Of a DNA stretch of 64,000 nucleotides, positions 53,101 to 60,927 are shown in pieces. The first letter of the stretch is position 1. Each line of letters opens with the position of its first letter. Location: NCBI GenBank assembly GCA_948474755.1, contig CAOLHI010002131.1:62001-126000 (forward strand), in the 5' to 3' direction. The notes under the pieces were generated by a model, which was not told the DNA's origin, did no database searches, and was given only the letters and a program-made list of their open reading frames with translations. Origin of the DNA: Ctenosaura bakeri (lineage: Eukaryota; Chordata; Lepidosauria; Squamata; Iguanidae). The position numbers and the translations under genes are program-made.

Positions 53101-55992
53101 CACACCACTCCCCCAACACAGGTCCAGCACCACAGGTCCTTTAAAGTTCAGACTAAAATCCAGAGCGGATTTGCCAAACAGCCCCCAACATTGGAGCTGC
53201 CCACCGCATTTGGGGACATCATCACCATCATCATTTGCAGGGGGGTGCTGCCCTCTGACTCCTGACAGTTGCCCACCCTGGAACGCGAGCGACGTACCGT
53301 TTTCCTACCATACTGGTCCGAAATATTTCCCCAGAGGGTGGAACTGAACATCATGCCCATAAAAACCACCTGCAGGGAAATTCAACAAAGACCTTTTGTT
53401 AGTCACCAGCGGAGGGGTCTCTTTTCTGAGGCCATTTCCGCACAACACTCTTATAGCGCGATGATTCCACTTCCAACCTCCTATGGAATCCTGGGGTTTG
53501 CAGCAGCTGCAAACCCCAGGATTCCATAGGAGGTTGGAAGTGGAATCATTGCGCTATAAGAGTGTTGTGCGGAAATGTACTGACAGAAGGGTCAAAAACA
53601 TCAAGGTAAGAGAGAAAACCAACTTAGCCAAAACGCATAGGCTTTCACAAGGGAAATTTGGCACAAAGGTCTGTAAGTTTGGCAAGGTTCCACAAAACGG
53701 CTCCCTCTCTGGGCGGTTGATAGCCCAGCATTTGGGCAACAGCAGGGCAAAAGGTAAAAGTATAAAAGTATCGGGGGGGGGGTGTTAAAATATACCTATT
53801 CTAATATCAATCTTTGAATTTTCAAGAGATAAAAGAAAAGTGACTTCTGGCAATTGCTTTTGACTTGCCGACTTTGTGTCCCAAATGTGGGAAATTATTT
53901 GTTTATTCTTTCTACAGTCAGCCAATAGTCAATTCTGGATGCAGCCAAAATTGCTCTTGGGGTACTACTGTATCTTCTGCAATGGAAACCTGGAAATTTT
54001 CCTCCTGAGGTTGAAAACACCCCAAATCCCCTGGCTGGGGGATTTGGGGAGTTTTCAACCCCTGAAGCAAAATTTCCAGGCTCGGCCAAGAAACATCTGC
54101 AAAATCCACACCGCAGAATGAATACAGGAGAGCAGAACCCCACGGCATGTTATGGGTTAATATGTAGAGAGAAGGGGCTGAAAAGGTTTAGGCTGGGAGA
54201 AGGAATAAAGCGAGGGTACCAGAGAGAGTGAAAGAATGGGAACCCACATAACGGAACCCCAGATCCCTGCCGTTAAATTGGGGAACGGTGGCGTCCCACA
54301 TCGGAAAAGCATGTGGGGGTCCACACTTCCACAGTTGCCCACCCCTGAAGTAATGTGACCGTCAAGCCTACAACTACACCCTCACATCCCAAGCAGGACC
54401 TCCTTCCGAGTAAACCCAGATGGCGCCAGGCTGCAGCCCCTCTCTGTGTGCAAAACCCACACCCCACACCTTGCTGGAAAGAAGGAGGCTTGGGCTTTTT
54501 TCCCAACAACCCCCAGTAACGAGTGGAAAAACCTTACAGAACACAAGAGCGGTCTGGTATTTTCCTACCGAGGTGAGCAACGCAACCTGCCAGGTGGGTA
54601 ATCGCCACTCACAATGAAGCTGAGGCGCTAGGATGCTCAAAATCATCATTTCCATGGCGTCAGCCATCTAGACAGGCAAAGAGGAAGAAGACATTACCGG
54701 AGATGTGAGCTACTAGGTGGTCACAGAAGACAACACAGGTTTATACCTTTGTACAATTATTAATGGGATACGTAGTTCCACATTATAGTTGTGGGATAGG
54801 AATTGTGAGACCCACAGGACTCCTGTGGGTTGTTTGTGGGCAACTTGTAGGCATTGCACCTAAGGCCCCTTGTACTTTACCAGCCATCCCTGTTCCAAAC
54901 CCCAAGGGCCCTCTCACACTACACAGTTATAGCACTATGATTTCACTTTAACTGTCATGGCTGTAACCTATGGGATATGTAGTTTGGGGAGACACTACAG
55001 CTCTCTGGCTGAGAATTCCGAACACCTTTCCCTAAAATGCAAATCCCATTCCATGGCAGGTAAAAGGGATTCGTAGTGCTATCATTGTGTAGCTTTCAAT
55101 TTTTGTCCTTCTATCAACCATGGCACAGTTGGTTGAACTATTGTACTTGCCCATGCTAAGCCTGTCAGAATGGAGAGCTTCCACTGGAACTTGCCAAACC
55201 CGATTGCTTCCACCGCGTCTTCCACCATAAAAGTATCTGGAAGAGAAAGAAAGGTACCAGAGGTAAGGGTAAGGCTCCATCCTCTGTGGCAGGTGAAGGT
55301 ATTCTGTCATATTCTAAACAACTGTTGTCTTCAGTCCACAGTTATTCACCAAACTCAAATGACTGAAAAGGAATCAAGAGCCACTAATCAGAATATCACC
55401 ACCCAACTACTGTTTGTTAATGACCACTATTAAGCTGACAATCTCTGAAAACAGGACTGAAAAACAAAAAACATTACAACTTCATTTAACTTTTATCCTG
55501 CCTTTGTTCCAATAATAGACTCAAAGCAGAGTACAAGATACATTAAAACAAAAGAAAGGGAAAGCAATATATAATGCAAAGGTTTAAAAATCATTAAACA
55601 TTCCAACAAAAACATTAAGTTTAAAACACATTCAAACCATAGTAAAAACTACAGCACACCTTCTACCCCAAGTAGCTAATAGCCAAAGGCCAGTTGAAAT
55701 AAAAAAGTCTTTGCTTGTTGGCAAAAAGAGAGCAGAGAGCAAGTCAACTGAACTTTCCAAACCAGTTTTCCTTTCCAAGCTTGTGAGGATTTTGTTCCTT
55801 CTCCAGGAATGCAAGGTGTTGCTCAACTCACCATCAGTTGGGTTGGCAAACTCCTTTGGCACCATGCTGCCATCTTCCAACTCCACAGCCTCTAACTCTG
55901 TCTGGACCCCTTCGATTTGGACTTCATGCTCTCCTGATACAGCATCTTCCTCTGACCGGGAGCTTTCGCCCGTACGACGGAACTTGACAACC
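40999..55992 (-). CDS. SVOP: SVOP, synaptic vesicle 2-related protein (coding exons 2-16; first exon outside window)
   Basis: Twelve-span major facilitator protein of synaptic vesicles, related to SV2. Its substrate is not firmly established. Fifteen exons are present, all aligning with human SVOP. With the ~12 missing codons the protein would be about 543 residues (human 548). Seen: acidic N-terminal tail, WMADAMEMM in helix 1, the MFS loop motif [10 protein letters not shown] after helix 2, its repeat VIDRIGRKK after helix 8, central [32 protein letters not shown] and the cytoplasmic [10 protein letters not shown] tail. All splice phases agree. One intron uses a GC donor. Exon 13 lacks one base, shifting the frame before helix 9, either a real lesion or an assembly error. 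Several exons have palindromic MITEs within 100 bp. Confidence 0.97.
41263..41345. mobile_element. Palindromic MITE copy F, left arm only
   Basis: GGCCATTTCCACACGAGACTG through GGGTCTGCAGTTTAGAGAAG. No mirrored arm follows. Lies upstream of SVOP exon 16. Confidence 0.85.
41937..42026 (-). CDS. SVOP: SVOP coding exon 15
   Basis: 30 codons, [16 protein letters not shown] to ITPFIAQ, helix 11. Acceptor GTCTGCAG, donor GTAGAA. Confidence 0.97.
42027..43823. other. SVOP intron 14
   Basis: 1.8 kb with no exon seen. Sequences at 42760-42860 and 43245-43275 share AGGGTTGC(T/C)AGGTC(G/A)G-type text with 25700-25850. This is an unidentified interspersed repeat. Confidence 0.6.
43824..43905 (-). CDS. 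SVOP: SVOP coding exon 14
   Basis: 82 nt: [19 protein letters not shown] to VYTPE, helix 10. Acceptor TCTTATAG, donor GTAAGA. Confidence 0.96.
43996..44145 (-). mobile_element. tRNA-derived SINE fragment
   Basis: Body portion of the same family (CAAGTCATTTCTGACTTATG, GGCTGAGAAAGTGTGACTCG) in reverse orientation. It lacks a clear tRNA-like head. It lies in the SVOP intron after exon 13, next to a palindromic MITE. Confidence 0.65.
44184..44363. mobile_element. Palindromic MITE copy G
   Basis: 180 bp. Both arms carry the private variant CCACTTGCAACATCC (mirror GGATGTTGCAAGTGG). Flanks GAC/GAT. Lies 99 bp downstream of the SVOP exon 13 donor. Confidence 0.92.
44464..44574 (-). CDS. SVOP: SVOP coding exon 13, with one-base deletion
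   Basis: Reads [16 protein letters not shown] in frame, then continues in the +1 frame as [12 protein letters not shown]...CVG, matching helix 9. The exon is 111 nt; flanking phases require 112. The missing base is one A of the AAAA run coding Lys-Thr (plus-strand T run 44528-44530). Acceptor CTTTCTCCAG, donor GTGAGC. Confidence 0.93.
44577..44640 (-). repeat. (TTTTTC)n-type microsatellite serving as polypyrimidine tract
   Basis: The plus strand reads GAAAGAAAAAGAAAAAGAAA then a GAG/GGA-rich run. On the SVOP strand this is the pyrimidine tract directly before the exon 13 acceptor, longer than at any other SVOP exon. Confidence 0.8.
45532..45639 (-). CDS. SVOP: SVOP coding exon 12
   Basis: 108 nt: [19 protein letters not shown] to TTLSEFP: luminal loop with conserved cysteines. 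The acceptor is ATCTAAG at 45640-45646. A second AG within the exon would lose ten bases and the frame. Donor GTAGGC. Confidence 0.94.
46149..46225 (-). CDS. SVOP: SVOP coding exon 11
   Basis: 77 nt: [19 protein letters not shown] to GDLCS between split codons. Acceptor CTCTGCAG, donor GTGAGT. Recognised by homology. Confidence 0.95.
46226..47987. other. SVOP intron 10
   Basis: 1.76 kb. Apart from the (AAAT)-tailed SINE at 46737-46968 I see no identifiable feature. Confidence 0.6.
46737..46968 (-). mobile_element. Second tRNA-derived SINE type with (AAAT)n tail
   Basis: On the minus strand it starts with CCTGGTGGTGCAGTGGTTCA (A-box-like), carries GAGTTCGATCCTGCC (B-box-like) and ends in a GGCGGGATACAAATAAATAA tail. 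This is a complete Pol III SINE of a type different from the (CAA)-tailed family. It lies in the SVOP intron between exons 10 and 11. Confidence 0.8.
47988..48061 (-). CDS. SVOP: SVOP coding exon 10
   Basis: 74 nt: [20 protein letters not shown] to WFI plus TG of Trp, entry to helix 7. Acceptor AAACAG, donor GTAAGA. Confidence 0.96.
48303..48520 (+). mobile_element. L2-like LINE 3' region
   Basis: CCTTCTCAGTGGCTGCTCCC and CTCTGGAACTCCCTGACAC after a GATGACCTATAAAGTCC block. It ends immediately before MITE copy H, as if interrupted by it. Confidence 0.65.
48523..48667. mobile_element. Palindromic MITE copy H (short)
   Basis: 145 bp, from GGCCATTTCCGCACGAGACT to a mirrored end. The left arm has lost the GGAATCCTGGGGTTTGCAG block, so the centre is asymmetric. 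Confidence 0.85.
48680..48778 (+). mobile_element. CR1 LINE 3' terminus
   Basis: GGGATTAGACTGGATGAATT and CCTGCCAATGCTATGATTCA. This is the usual CR1 end, 116 bp from SVOP exon 9. Confidence 0.85.
48894..49022 (-). CDS. SVOP: SVOP coding exon 9
   Basis: 43 codons, [18 protein letters not shown] to GKLIISRQ: the large cytoplasmic loop between helices 6 and 7, almost identical to human. Acceptor CCCCCAG, donor GTGAGT. Confidence 0.97.
49105..49440 (-). mobile_element. CR1 LINE fragment
   Basis: AAGAACATAAGACTGGCATT, GATCAGACCAAAAGACTACC and CTAGTCCAGCCACCTGTTTG are CR1 text in reverse. Confidence 0.75.
49441..49725 (+). mobile_element. L2-like LINE 3' end
   Basis: CCCAGTTATGGAACACTCTC, TTATTAAAGCCTTTGGGGTC, TTGTTGTGCACCACCCTGAG and GGGGCATAAATATTTTAATC: complete L2-type 3' end with its tail. 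Confidence 0.75.
49858..49983 (-). CDS. SVOP: SVOP coding exon 8
   Basis: 42 codons, [11 protein letters not shown] to LLLFAILCF, helices 5-6. Acceptor TGGACAG, donor GTAAGT. Confidence 0.96.
50110..50570. repeat. Interspersed repeat shared with 4867-5215
   Basis: CTTCCTCATTCTCTTTCTAG, AGCAGCATTGGCATGGGGAG and AACAGCAGCTGCCTCCAGAA correspond to the SSH1 intron copy in the same orientation. It ends where MITE copy I begins, so the MITE probably inserted into it. Confidence 0.6.
50572..50751. mobile_element. Palindromic MITE copy I, perfect 180-bp palindrome
   Basis: Two 89-bp arms (50572-50660, 50663-50751) separated by CT are exact reverse complements. Copy-specific variants CACGGGGCTG and CCTCTGGCATCC are in both arms. 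GCGCGATGATTCC subtype. Confidence 0.95.
50800..50863 (-). CDS. SVOP: SVOP coding exon 7
   Basis: 64 nt: one base completing Ser, then [21 protein letters not shown]. Acceptor TTTCCAG, donor GTAGGT. The perfect palindrome of copy I begins 47 bp past the donor. Confidence 0.95.
51211..51290. mobile_element. Palindromic MITE fragment R
   Basis: TCTATGGAATCCTGGAGTTG, GCAGTTTAGGGAGGGGCC and CTCAACCAGAGAACTCTTGG: inner left arm and spacer of the long type. Confidence 0.8.
52139..52301. mobile_element. Palindromic MITE copy J
   Basis: 163 bp, GGTCATTTCTGCACTAGACT to its mirror. Part of the left arm is deleted (CTATGGAATC missing). Confidence 0.88.
52387..52511 (-). CDS. SVOP: SVOP coding exon 6
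   Basis: 125 nt: [13 protein letters not shown] to GFGIGGVPQ plus TC of Ser, helices 3-4. Acceptor TATGCAG, donor GTAAGT. MITE copy J lies 84 bp into the following intron. Confidence 0.96.
53298..53369 (-). CDS. SVOP: SVOP coding exon 5
   Basis: 24 codons, [15 protein letters not shown] to YGRKT, with the MFS loop 2-3 signature. Acceptor CCTGCAG, donor GTACGT. Palindromic MITE copy K lies 60 bp upstream of the exon. Confidence 0.96.
53430..53580. mobile_element. Palindromic MITE copy K
   Basis: 151 bp with almost no loop (CAGCAGCTG centre). Perfect TGA target duplication (53427-53429, 53581-53583). Private variants CACAACACTCTTATAG and CACTTCCAACCTCC occur in both arms. Confidence 0.93.
53989..54080. 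mobile_element. Different foldback element, ~92 bp
   Basis: CCTGGAAATTTTCCTCCTGA and GGTTGAAAACACCCCAAATC are mirrored as GATTTGGGGAGTTTTCAACC and AAAATTTCCAGG. Arms of ~43 bp with a few mismatches, unrelated in sequence to the GGCCATTTCC family. Confidence 0.8.
54569..54667 (-). CDS. SVOP: SVOP coding exon 4
   Basis: 33 codons, [18 protein letters not shown] to QVALLTS, covering helix 1 and the start of helix 2. Acceptor CTGTCTAG, donor GTAGGA. The leading ATG is an internal Met, not a start. Confidence 0.96.
54904..55100. mobile_element. Related hairpin element of a second subfamily
   Basis: CACTACACAGTTATAGCACT, TTTCACTTTAACTGTCATGG and CTCTGGCTGAGAATTCCG with a mirrored right side ending GTAGTGCTATCATTGTGTAG. 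Resembles the palindromic MITE but uses CTTTAACTGCCATGG in place of CTTTCAACATCCTATGG. It ends about 50 bp into the intron after SVOP exon 3. Similar half copies occur near 56290-56390, 58250-58415 and 60835-60920. Confidence 0.65.
55151..55236 (-). CDS. SVOP: SVOP coding exon 3, with GC donor
   Basis: 86 nt: [20 protein letters not shown] to LTGLAW. Acceptor TCTTCCAG. The intron begins GCAAGT (55150 downwards) instead of GT. No GT at this place would keep the frame. Confidence 0.95.
55480..55825 (-). mobile_element. L2-like LINE 3' end
   Basis: Plus-strand CTTTTATCCTGCCTTTGTTC at the left and AAAAAGTCTTTGCTTGTTGGC at the right are reverse L2-type 3' text. It ends within ten bases of the SVOP exon 2 donor. 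Confidence 0.65.
55832..55992 (-). CDS. SVOP: SVOP coding exon 2
   Basis: 161 nt: one base completing Pro, then [10 protein letters not shown] to [10 protein letters not shown] plus one base. This is the acidic cytoplasmic N-terminal tail. Acceptor TTCTTAG, donor GTGAGT. An L2-like LINE tail nearly abuts the donor. Confidence 0.96.
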
Positions 55993-57734
55993 CTAAGAAG
56001 GTGGAAATGATCTTGAATGCACTGCCAAGGTGTTTGGAAGAAACGTACACGCAGACATCTCTGTTAGGGAGTTTTATAACATGCGTCCTCTGCCACAACT
56101 TGAAATTTAAAGGTTTTGCTTTGGGACCACCACTCCCAGAATCCCCCAGACACCAGGGCCAGTGGGACCTGTAGTCCAAGAAAAGAACATTCCCAGCCTC
56201 TTCCTTTAAATCAGGTTCGGTCTAGAGATGCACAGAGAGTCTGGATTTCAGGTCGGAAAAGAACTTTGTTTTCTGTCAAACTATGTATTAGGATCCTTTA
56301 CAATTACAGCATGATGGTTCCACTTTAATTGCCATGGTGCCATCCTGTGGAATCCTGGGATTTGTAGTTTGGTGAGTCACCTGGAATCAGCTGTTAGAAA
56401 ACTCTAGTGCAGGGGTGGACAGCTGCCACATTCAGACTCGTTGAACTGCCCAAGGGCAGTACCTTTTGTACCTTTTTTTAAATAAAAAATTAAATTGTAC
56501 AGGCTTGCCTAAATACCAATAAATTAGGAAATGCCAGGAGTAATGTCATAGCCAGAAAGCCCCTTTGTTCAGCGAAACGCTTTGCATGCAAACAGTCCCA
56601 ACTTCATTCTGTGGCATTTCGAGTTAAAAAGGAATTTCAGGTAGCAGGTGGAGGGGAAAGACTGCTCTCCAACTGAGAACTCTGCCCAGCAATCCTTATC
56701 TTCCTCATCCTCTGTCTAGCTGGACATTTTTTTGAAGCATTAGCACTGGGAGGATGGACAACGGTTTCACAGATTGATGGGAATAGCTGAAACGGACAAT
56801 CTTACAGGCAGGTTAAAGGGTCGAACAAATGATGAATTTTCTTCTGAATGGAAATATTTTATTATTTAAGGAAAAATGAGAGTGAATTGACGACAACAGG
56901 TTTTTGCACTTGCCTATATTCTTAAGCTCTGAATTATTCTTTTTGCTAGTACATGAGAAGTGTTATACAAAAATATTAGATGATTCTAGTTGGTTGCTAT
57001 TTTAGGTTATTTTTAATATTTACAATAATACGGTTTTAGTAACAGTGTTGGGGATTTATTAGCAATTTATAAGAATTAACCATTACTGTATTTCCCATTG
57101 GTAATCACTGGTACTTTTGGTTTAAATATTAGGGTGTTATTGAGGTTATAACAGTATGATACCAAAGTTTAGAAGCAATTTAACTGAAAATAATAGGACT
57201 GTGGTAGTGATTGTGTATTATTTATAATTATTACTTTTTATTAACTAGGGAAACTATCTTTTGAATATTGAAGGAAGATTATAACTACTATTAGAGACAA
57301 AAGTCAACTTAGATTTGAGTAATGATTTAATAGTTAAGTACAAAAATTTACTAGGCACTGTTTGCAACAAAGGCAGGAACCAATTTTTAGTCCTTTGCAG
57401 TTTCGTGGTGTTGTAGTTTTGCTTATAAGGGTCAAAATATTTTTGTTTCCTTGTGCAAGGCTTACCTGATTTTAATTTCACAGGGGCATATTTGTAGTTT
57501 TGGGTAAAACGTATTGCTGTTACGTGTGGAACTGGTCTTTCATATTGTAGTAGTTGGAATTTCTCTCTTATTCTTTCCATGGTATTTCTGCCACTGGTGT
57601 ACCAATTTTTCTCTTAAAGAAGTAAAACCCAGGGACACATTGACTTTGTTAACTGAGCTTATACCCGTATCCCCCTTCCGCTGCTGTGACTGTGTCCTAT
57701 GGAATTCTTGGATTTGTAGTTTGAGGAGGCACTA

Positions 57735-57910
57735 GTTATTTATTCCATTTATATCCTGCCTTTCTCCTTTTACAGAGCCTAAGGCAGATTGCAAAAACAT
57801 TAAAAAACAGGGCCACAGTTTAAACCATTGCTCACAGAGGAGTTAAAAACCAATAAATATCAATTCAGTTTAAAAACACAATATAAAAACAAGACAATGC
57901 ACAATTCAAA
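57735..57910 (-). mobile_element. L2-like LINE 3' terminus
   Basis: TTTATATCCTGCCTTTCTCC and AAGGCAGATTGCAAAAACAT: reverse L2-type end. Confidence 0.6.
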
Positions 57911-57914
57911 CACA

Positions 57915-58116
57915 GGCCATTTCCTCACTACACTGTTATAGTGCTATTATTCCACTTTCAACCTCCTATGGAATTCTGGGGTTTGTAGTTCGCTGAGGCC
58001 AAAAAGCTCTTTGGCTGAGGATTCTAAAGGCCCCTCCCCAAACTGCAAATCCCAAGAGTCCATAGGATGTTGAAAGTGGAACGATAGCACTATAACAGTG
58101 CAGTGCGGCAATGGCC
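57915..58116. mobile_element. Palindromic MITE copy L (long type)
   Basis: 202 bp, GGCCATTTCCTCACTACACT to its mirror CAGTGCGGCAATGGCC. Flanks ACA/ATA. Confidence 0.9.
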
Positions 58117-58422
58117 ATAGCTTTTAAGAAAGATACAACATAACTCCCATTAAAGCTCTTTTTGCTGCATGGATTACAAGCCAAAGGCCCACTTGGATAA
58201 AAAGAGCTTTGCTTGCTGGTAAAAGGAAAGGGGAGAATGAGCCAACCCAGCTTCCCATGGGCAAGAATTCCATACCATGGGCCCAGCTGTGCCATAGCTC
58301 TTGGGCTGAGGATTCTCAGTTCCTCGCCTCTAGACTACAAATCCCAGGATTCCATTGGATGGAGCCATGGCAGTTAAAGGGGAATCATACCTCTGCAAGC
58401 ACGTAGTGTGAAAGGACTTTCA

Positions 58423-58624
58423 GGCCATTTCCACACTACACTGTTATAGTACTTTTATTCCACTTTCAACATCCTATGGAGTCCTGGGGTTTGCAGTTTA
58501 GGGAGGGGCATTTAGACTTCTCAGCCAGAGAGCTCTTGGGCCTCAGTAGACTACAAACCCCAGAATTCCACAGGAGGTTGAAAGTGGAATAATAGCACTA
58601 TAACAATGCAGTGTGGAAATGGCC
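58423..58624. mobile_element. Palindromic MITE copy M (long type)
   Basis: 202 bp, GGCCATTTCCACACTACACT to its mirror. Perfect TCA target duplication (58420-58422, 58625-58627). Confidence 0.92.
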
Positions 58625-59057
58625 TCAGGCTCCTCTCTAAAAGTGAAGTCTTCCCAAAAAATAAGGAGGCATCCTTCAAGCTTGTCATACAAGTTGAAGA
58701 CATTTGAGCAACCGCCAGTCCTCCTCCCCACCCATTTTCATTTTCTTTCTGCAAAAAAATCGTGATGCCGCTAACACCCACAAAGGTACAAAGGGCTTGC
58801 AATACAAAAATACCGATGGCAAGTTGAGACGCTGTTTGCAGCTCAAGCAAAAAGGCAGAACGACATTCAATACATACACCACACCCCCACACCTCGAAGG
58901 ACGGACGCTTTGTCAGTTTCACAATGGTAGGTGGATGGAAGCTGGACGGTGTAACATACGTGCTGGGGATTTCAGGCTTGAATCAGGCAGAAAACCCAAT
59001 TGGAGTAGATCCATTGCAATCAATGAAACGGACCTTCGTGCTGACCAACAAGTCTCG

Positions 59058-59148
59058 GGCCCCTTCCGCACTAGACTGTTATAGTGCTATTATTCCACTT
59101 TCAACATCCTATGGAATCCTGGGGTTTGCAGTTTAGGGAGGGGCCTAA
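59058..59148. mobile_element. Palindromic MITE copy N, left arm only
   Basis: CCTTCCGCACTAGACTGTTA through GGTTTGCAGTTTAGGGAGGG. The sequence diverges at the centre and no mirror arm follows. Confidence 0.85.
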
Positions 59149-59288
59149 GGCCCTGGGTTTAAGCTCTTAATGTTGCTTTAAATTGGCCCTTAAAAAAAAA
59201 GAAACTCAGTTACTCCCTAGCTATTCCCCGGGAATGAGCATCGTTGACCTGAGAGGCAAACTCACACTCCAATGGTGTCTATGACTGG

Positions 59289-59491
59289 GGCCATTTCTGC
59301 ACTACACTGTTTATAGTGCTTTCATTCCACTTTCAACCTCCTATGGAATCCTAGGGTTTGCAGTGCAGGGAGGGGCATTTGGAATTCTCAACCAGAGAGC
59401 TCTTCGGCCTCAGTAAACTACAAACCCCAGAACTCCACAGGAGGTTGAATGTGAAATAAGAGCACTATTACAGTGCAGTATGGAAATGGCC
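59289..59491. mobile_element. Palindromic MITE copy O (long type)
   Basis: 203 bp, GGCCATTTCTGCACTACACT to its mirror. No clear target duplication. Confidence 0.9.
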
Positions 59492-59624
59492 TGTTTCCCA
59501 GAATTAAAGTGTAACCAGGTATACAGCACAAGCCTATACAAATTTACTTAGCTGTAAGCCACATTATTTTCAATGGCACTTACTCACCAGGAAGTATATG
59601 GAGGATTTCAGCCTGAGTACCTTT

Positions 59625-60290
59625 TTTTTCAAAAAAAATCATTTATATCCCACCTTTCTCCCAAAAACAGGACTCAAGCCAGCTAATGACATACTTAAAA
59701 CAGTACAAATTAAAAGCAACACAAAGGCATTAAGAAACATATAAAGATAAGATTTTTAAAATGGTTAAACGCAGATAAAGTTAAAACAAACATTTAAAAA
59801 ATATGAAAATTCATTTAAAAGACGATACGCAAACCTTAAAAACATCTCCGCACGGCATCCAAAAGCCCAACCCTAGCCAGCTTGTAAAAACCTGATGGTG
59901 TAAAAATTGTTTTGAGCTGCCAACAGAAGGAGGGCAAGGACGAGGTCATCCTGGTCTCCCTGAGGAGGGAGTCCCAAAGCCTGGGAGCAGCCAGTTCCCT
60001 CCCCAGTTACCAATCTGGCTGCAGCTCTTTGGCCCAATAGAAGTTTCTCAGCACTTTTCAAAGGGAGCCTCACATAGAGCCCATTACAGTAATCCAAACA
60101 GGGCGCAACCAAGACATGGACCACCGTGGCCAGATCCGAATTCCCCGGGAATGAGCATCGTTGGCGCGCAAGCTCTAATTGTGCAAATGTACTCCTGGCC
60201 ACTGTAGAAACCTGGGCCTCCATGCTCAGGACCGAGTCCAGGATATTCCAAAACTGTGAACTAACACAAGCTCTTCCCCGATTTGCCTTC
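59625..60290 (-). mobile_element. L2/CR1-type LINE, ORF2 C-terminus and 3' UTR
   Basis: A minus-strand frame (within 59873-60328) contains CLDYCNGLYVRLPLKSAEKL and RAAARLVTG. This matches the conserved end of L2/CR1-clade reverse transcriptase ORFs (LDYCNALY...AARLLTG). The 3' end at 59625-59700 reads as a GGGAGAAAGGTGGGATATAA terminus on the minus strand. Truncated and inactive. Confidence 0.8.
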
Positions 60291-60314
60291 TGACTGACCA
60301 CGAGGAGCATCTCT

Positions 60315-60516
60315 GGCCATTTCCGCACTGCAGTGTTAAACCGCTGCTATTCCACTTTCAACGCCCTGTGGAATTCTGGGGTTTGTAGTTTACTGAGACC
60401 AAAGAGCTCTTTGGCTGAGAATTCGAAGTGCCTTTGCCTAAACTACAAAGCCCAGAATTCCATAGGAGGTTGATAGTGGAATAGCAGCACTTTAACACTG
60501 TAGTGCAGAAATGGTC
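60315..60516. mobile_element. Palindromic MITE copy P (long type)
   Basis: 202 bp, GGCCATTTCCGCACTGCAGT to its mirror. Perfect TCT target duplication (60312-60314, 60517-60519). Lies close to the LINE fragment's 5' break. Confidence 0.92.
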
Positions 60517-60927
60517 TCTGTCTTGTCTGGAAGAAACTTCAGTTTATTCTCTTTCATCCAGCCCATTACAGCTGCCAGCAGTTAATATCTTGGCAACCTG
60601 AATCCTATTGGAGGTGTTAGCCTTTCATGGCCGCCTACCTCTTTTTCTCCTCCACCAGCTCCTACATTTACCGGCTTTATTAAAATTAAAAGATCTTATG
60701 GGGGCTGCTGATCATTTCACTGGCAATTTCAGGAAGAGGGCAATCCGTACTGGAGCTTCTTATCATCTGCAATTGAGGATTATCTTCACAAATAAATACC
60801 AACATTATCCAGAGAACTTCCATACTAGATGCTTCCAGACAACACATGTATAGCCCCATGGCTCCACTTTCATTGCCACAGTGGTGTCCCATGGAATCTT
60901 GGGGTTTGTTGTTTGTGGGGAGACTTA

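Noticed and set aside
53148..53369. 73-codon frame continuing past SVOP exon 5
   Set aside because: Only 53298-53369 is exon. The rest is intron read-through after the GTACGT donor.
57254..57580. 108-codon minus-strand frame in AT-rich intron
   Set aside because: No similarity recognised and no place in SVOP. Possibly a decayed retroelement piece, not supportable.
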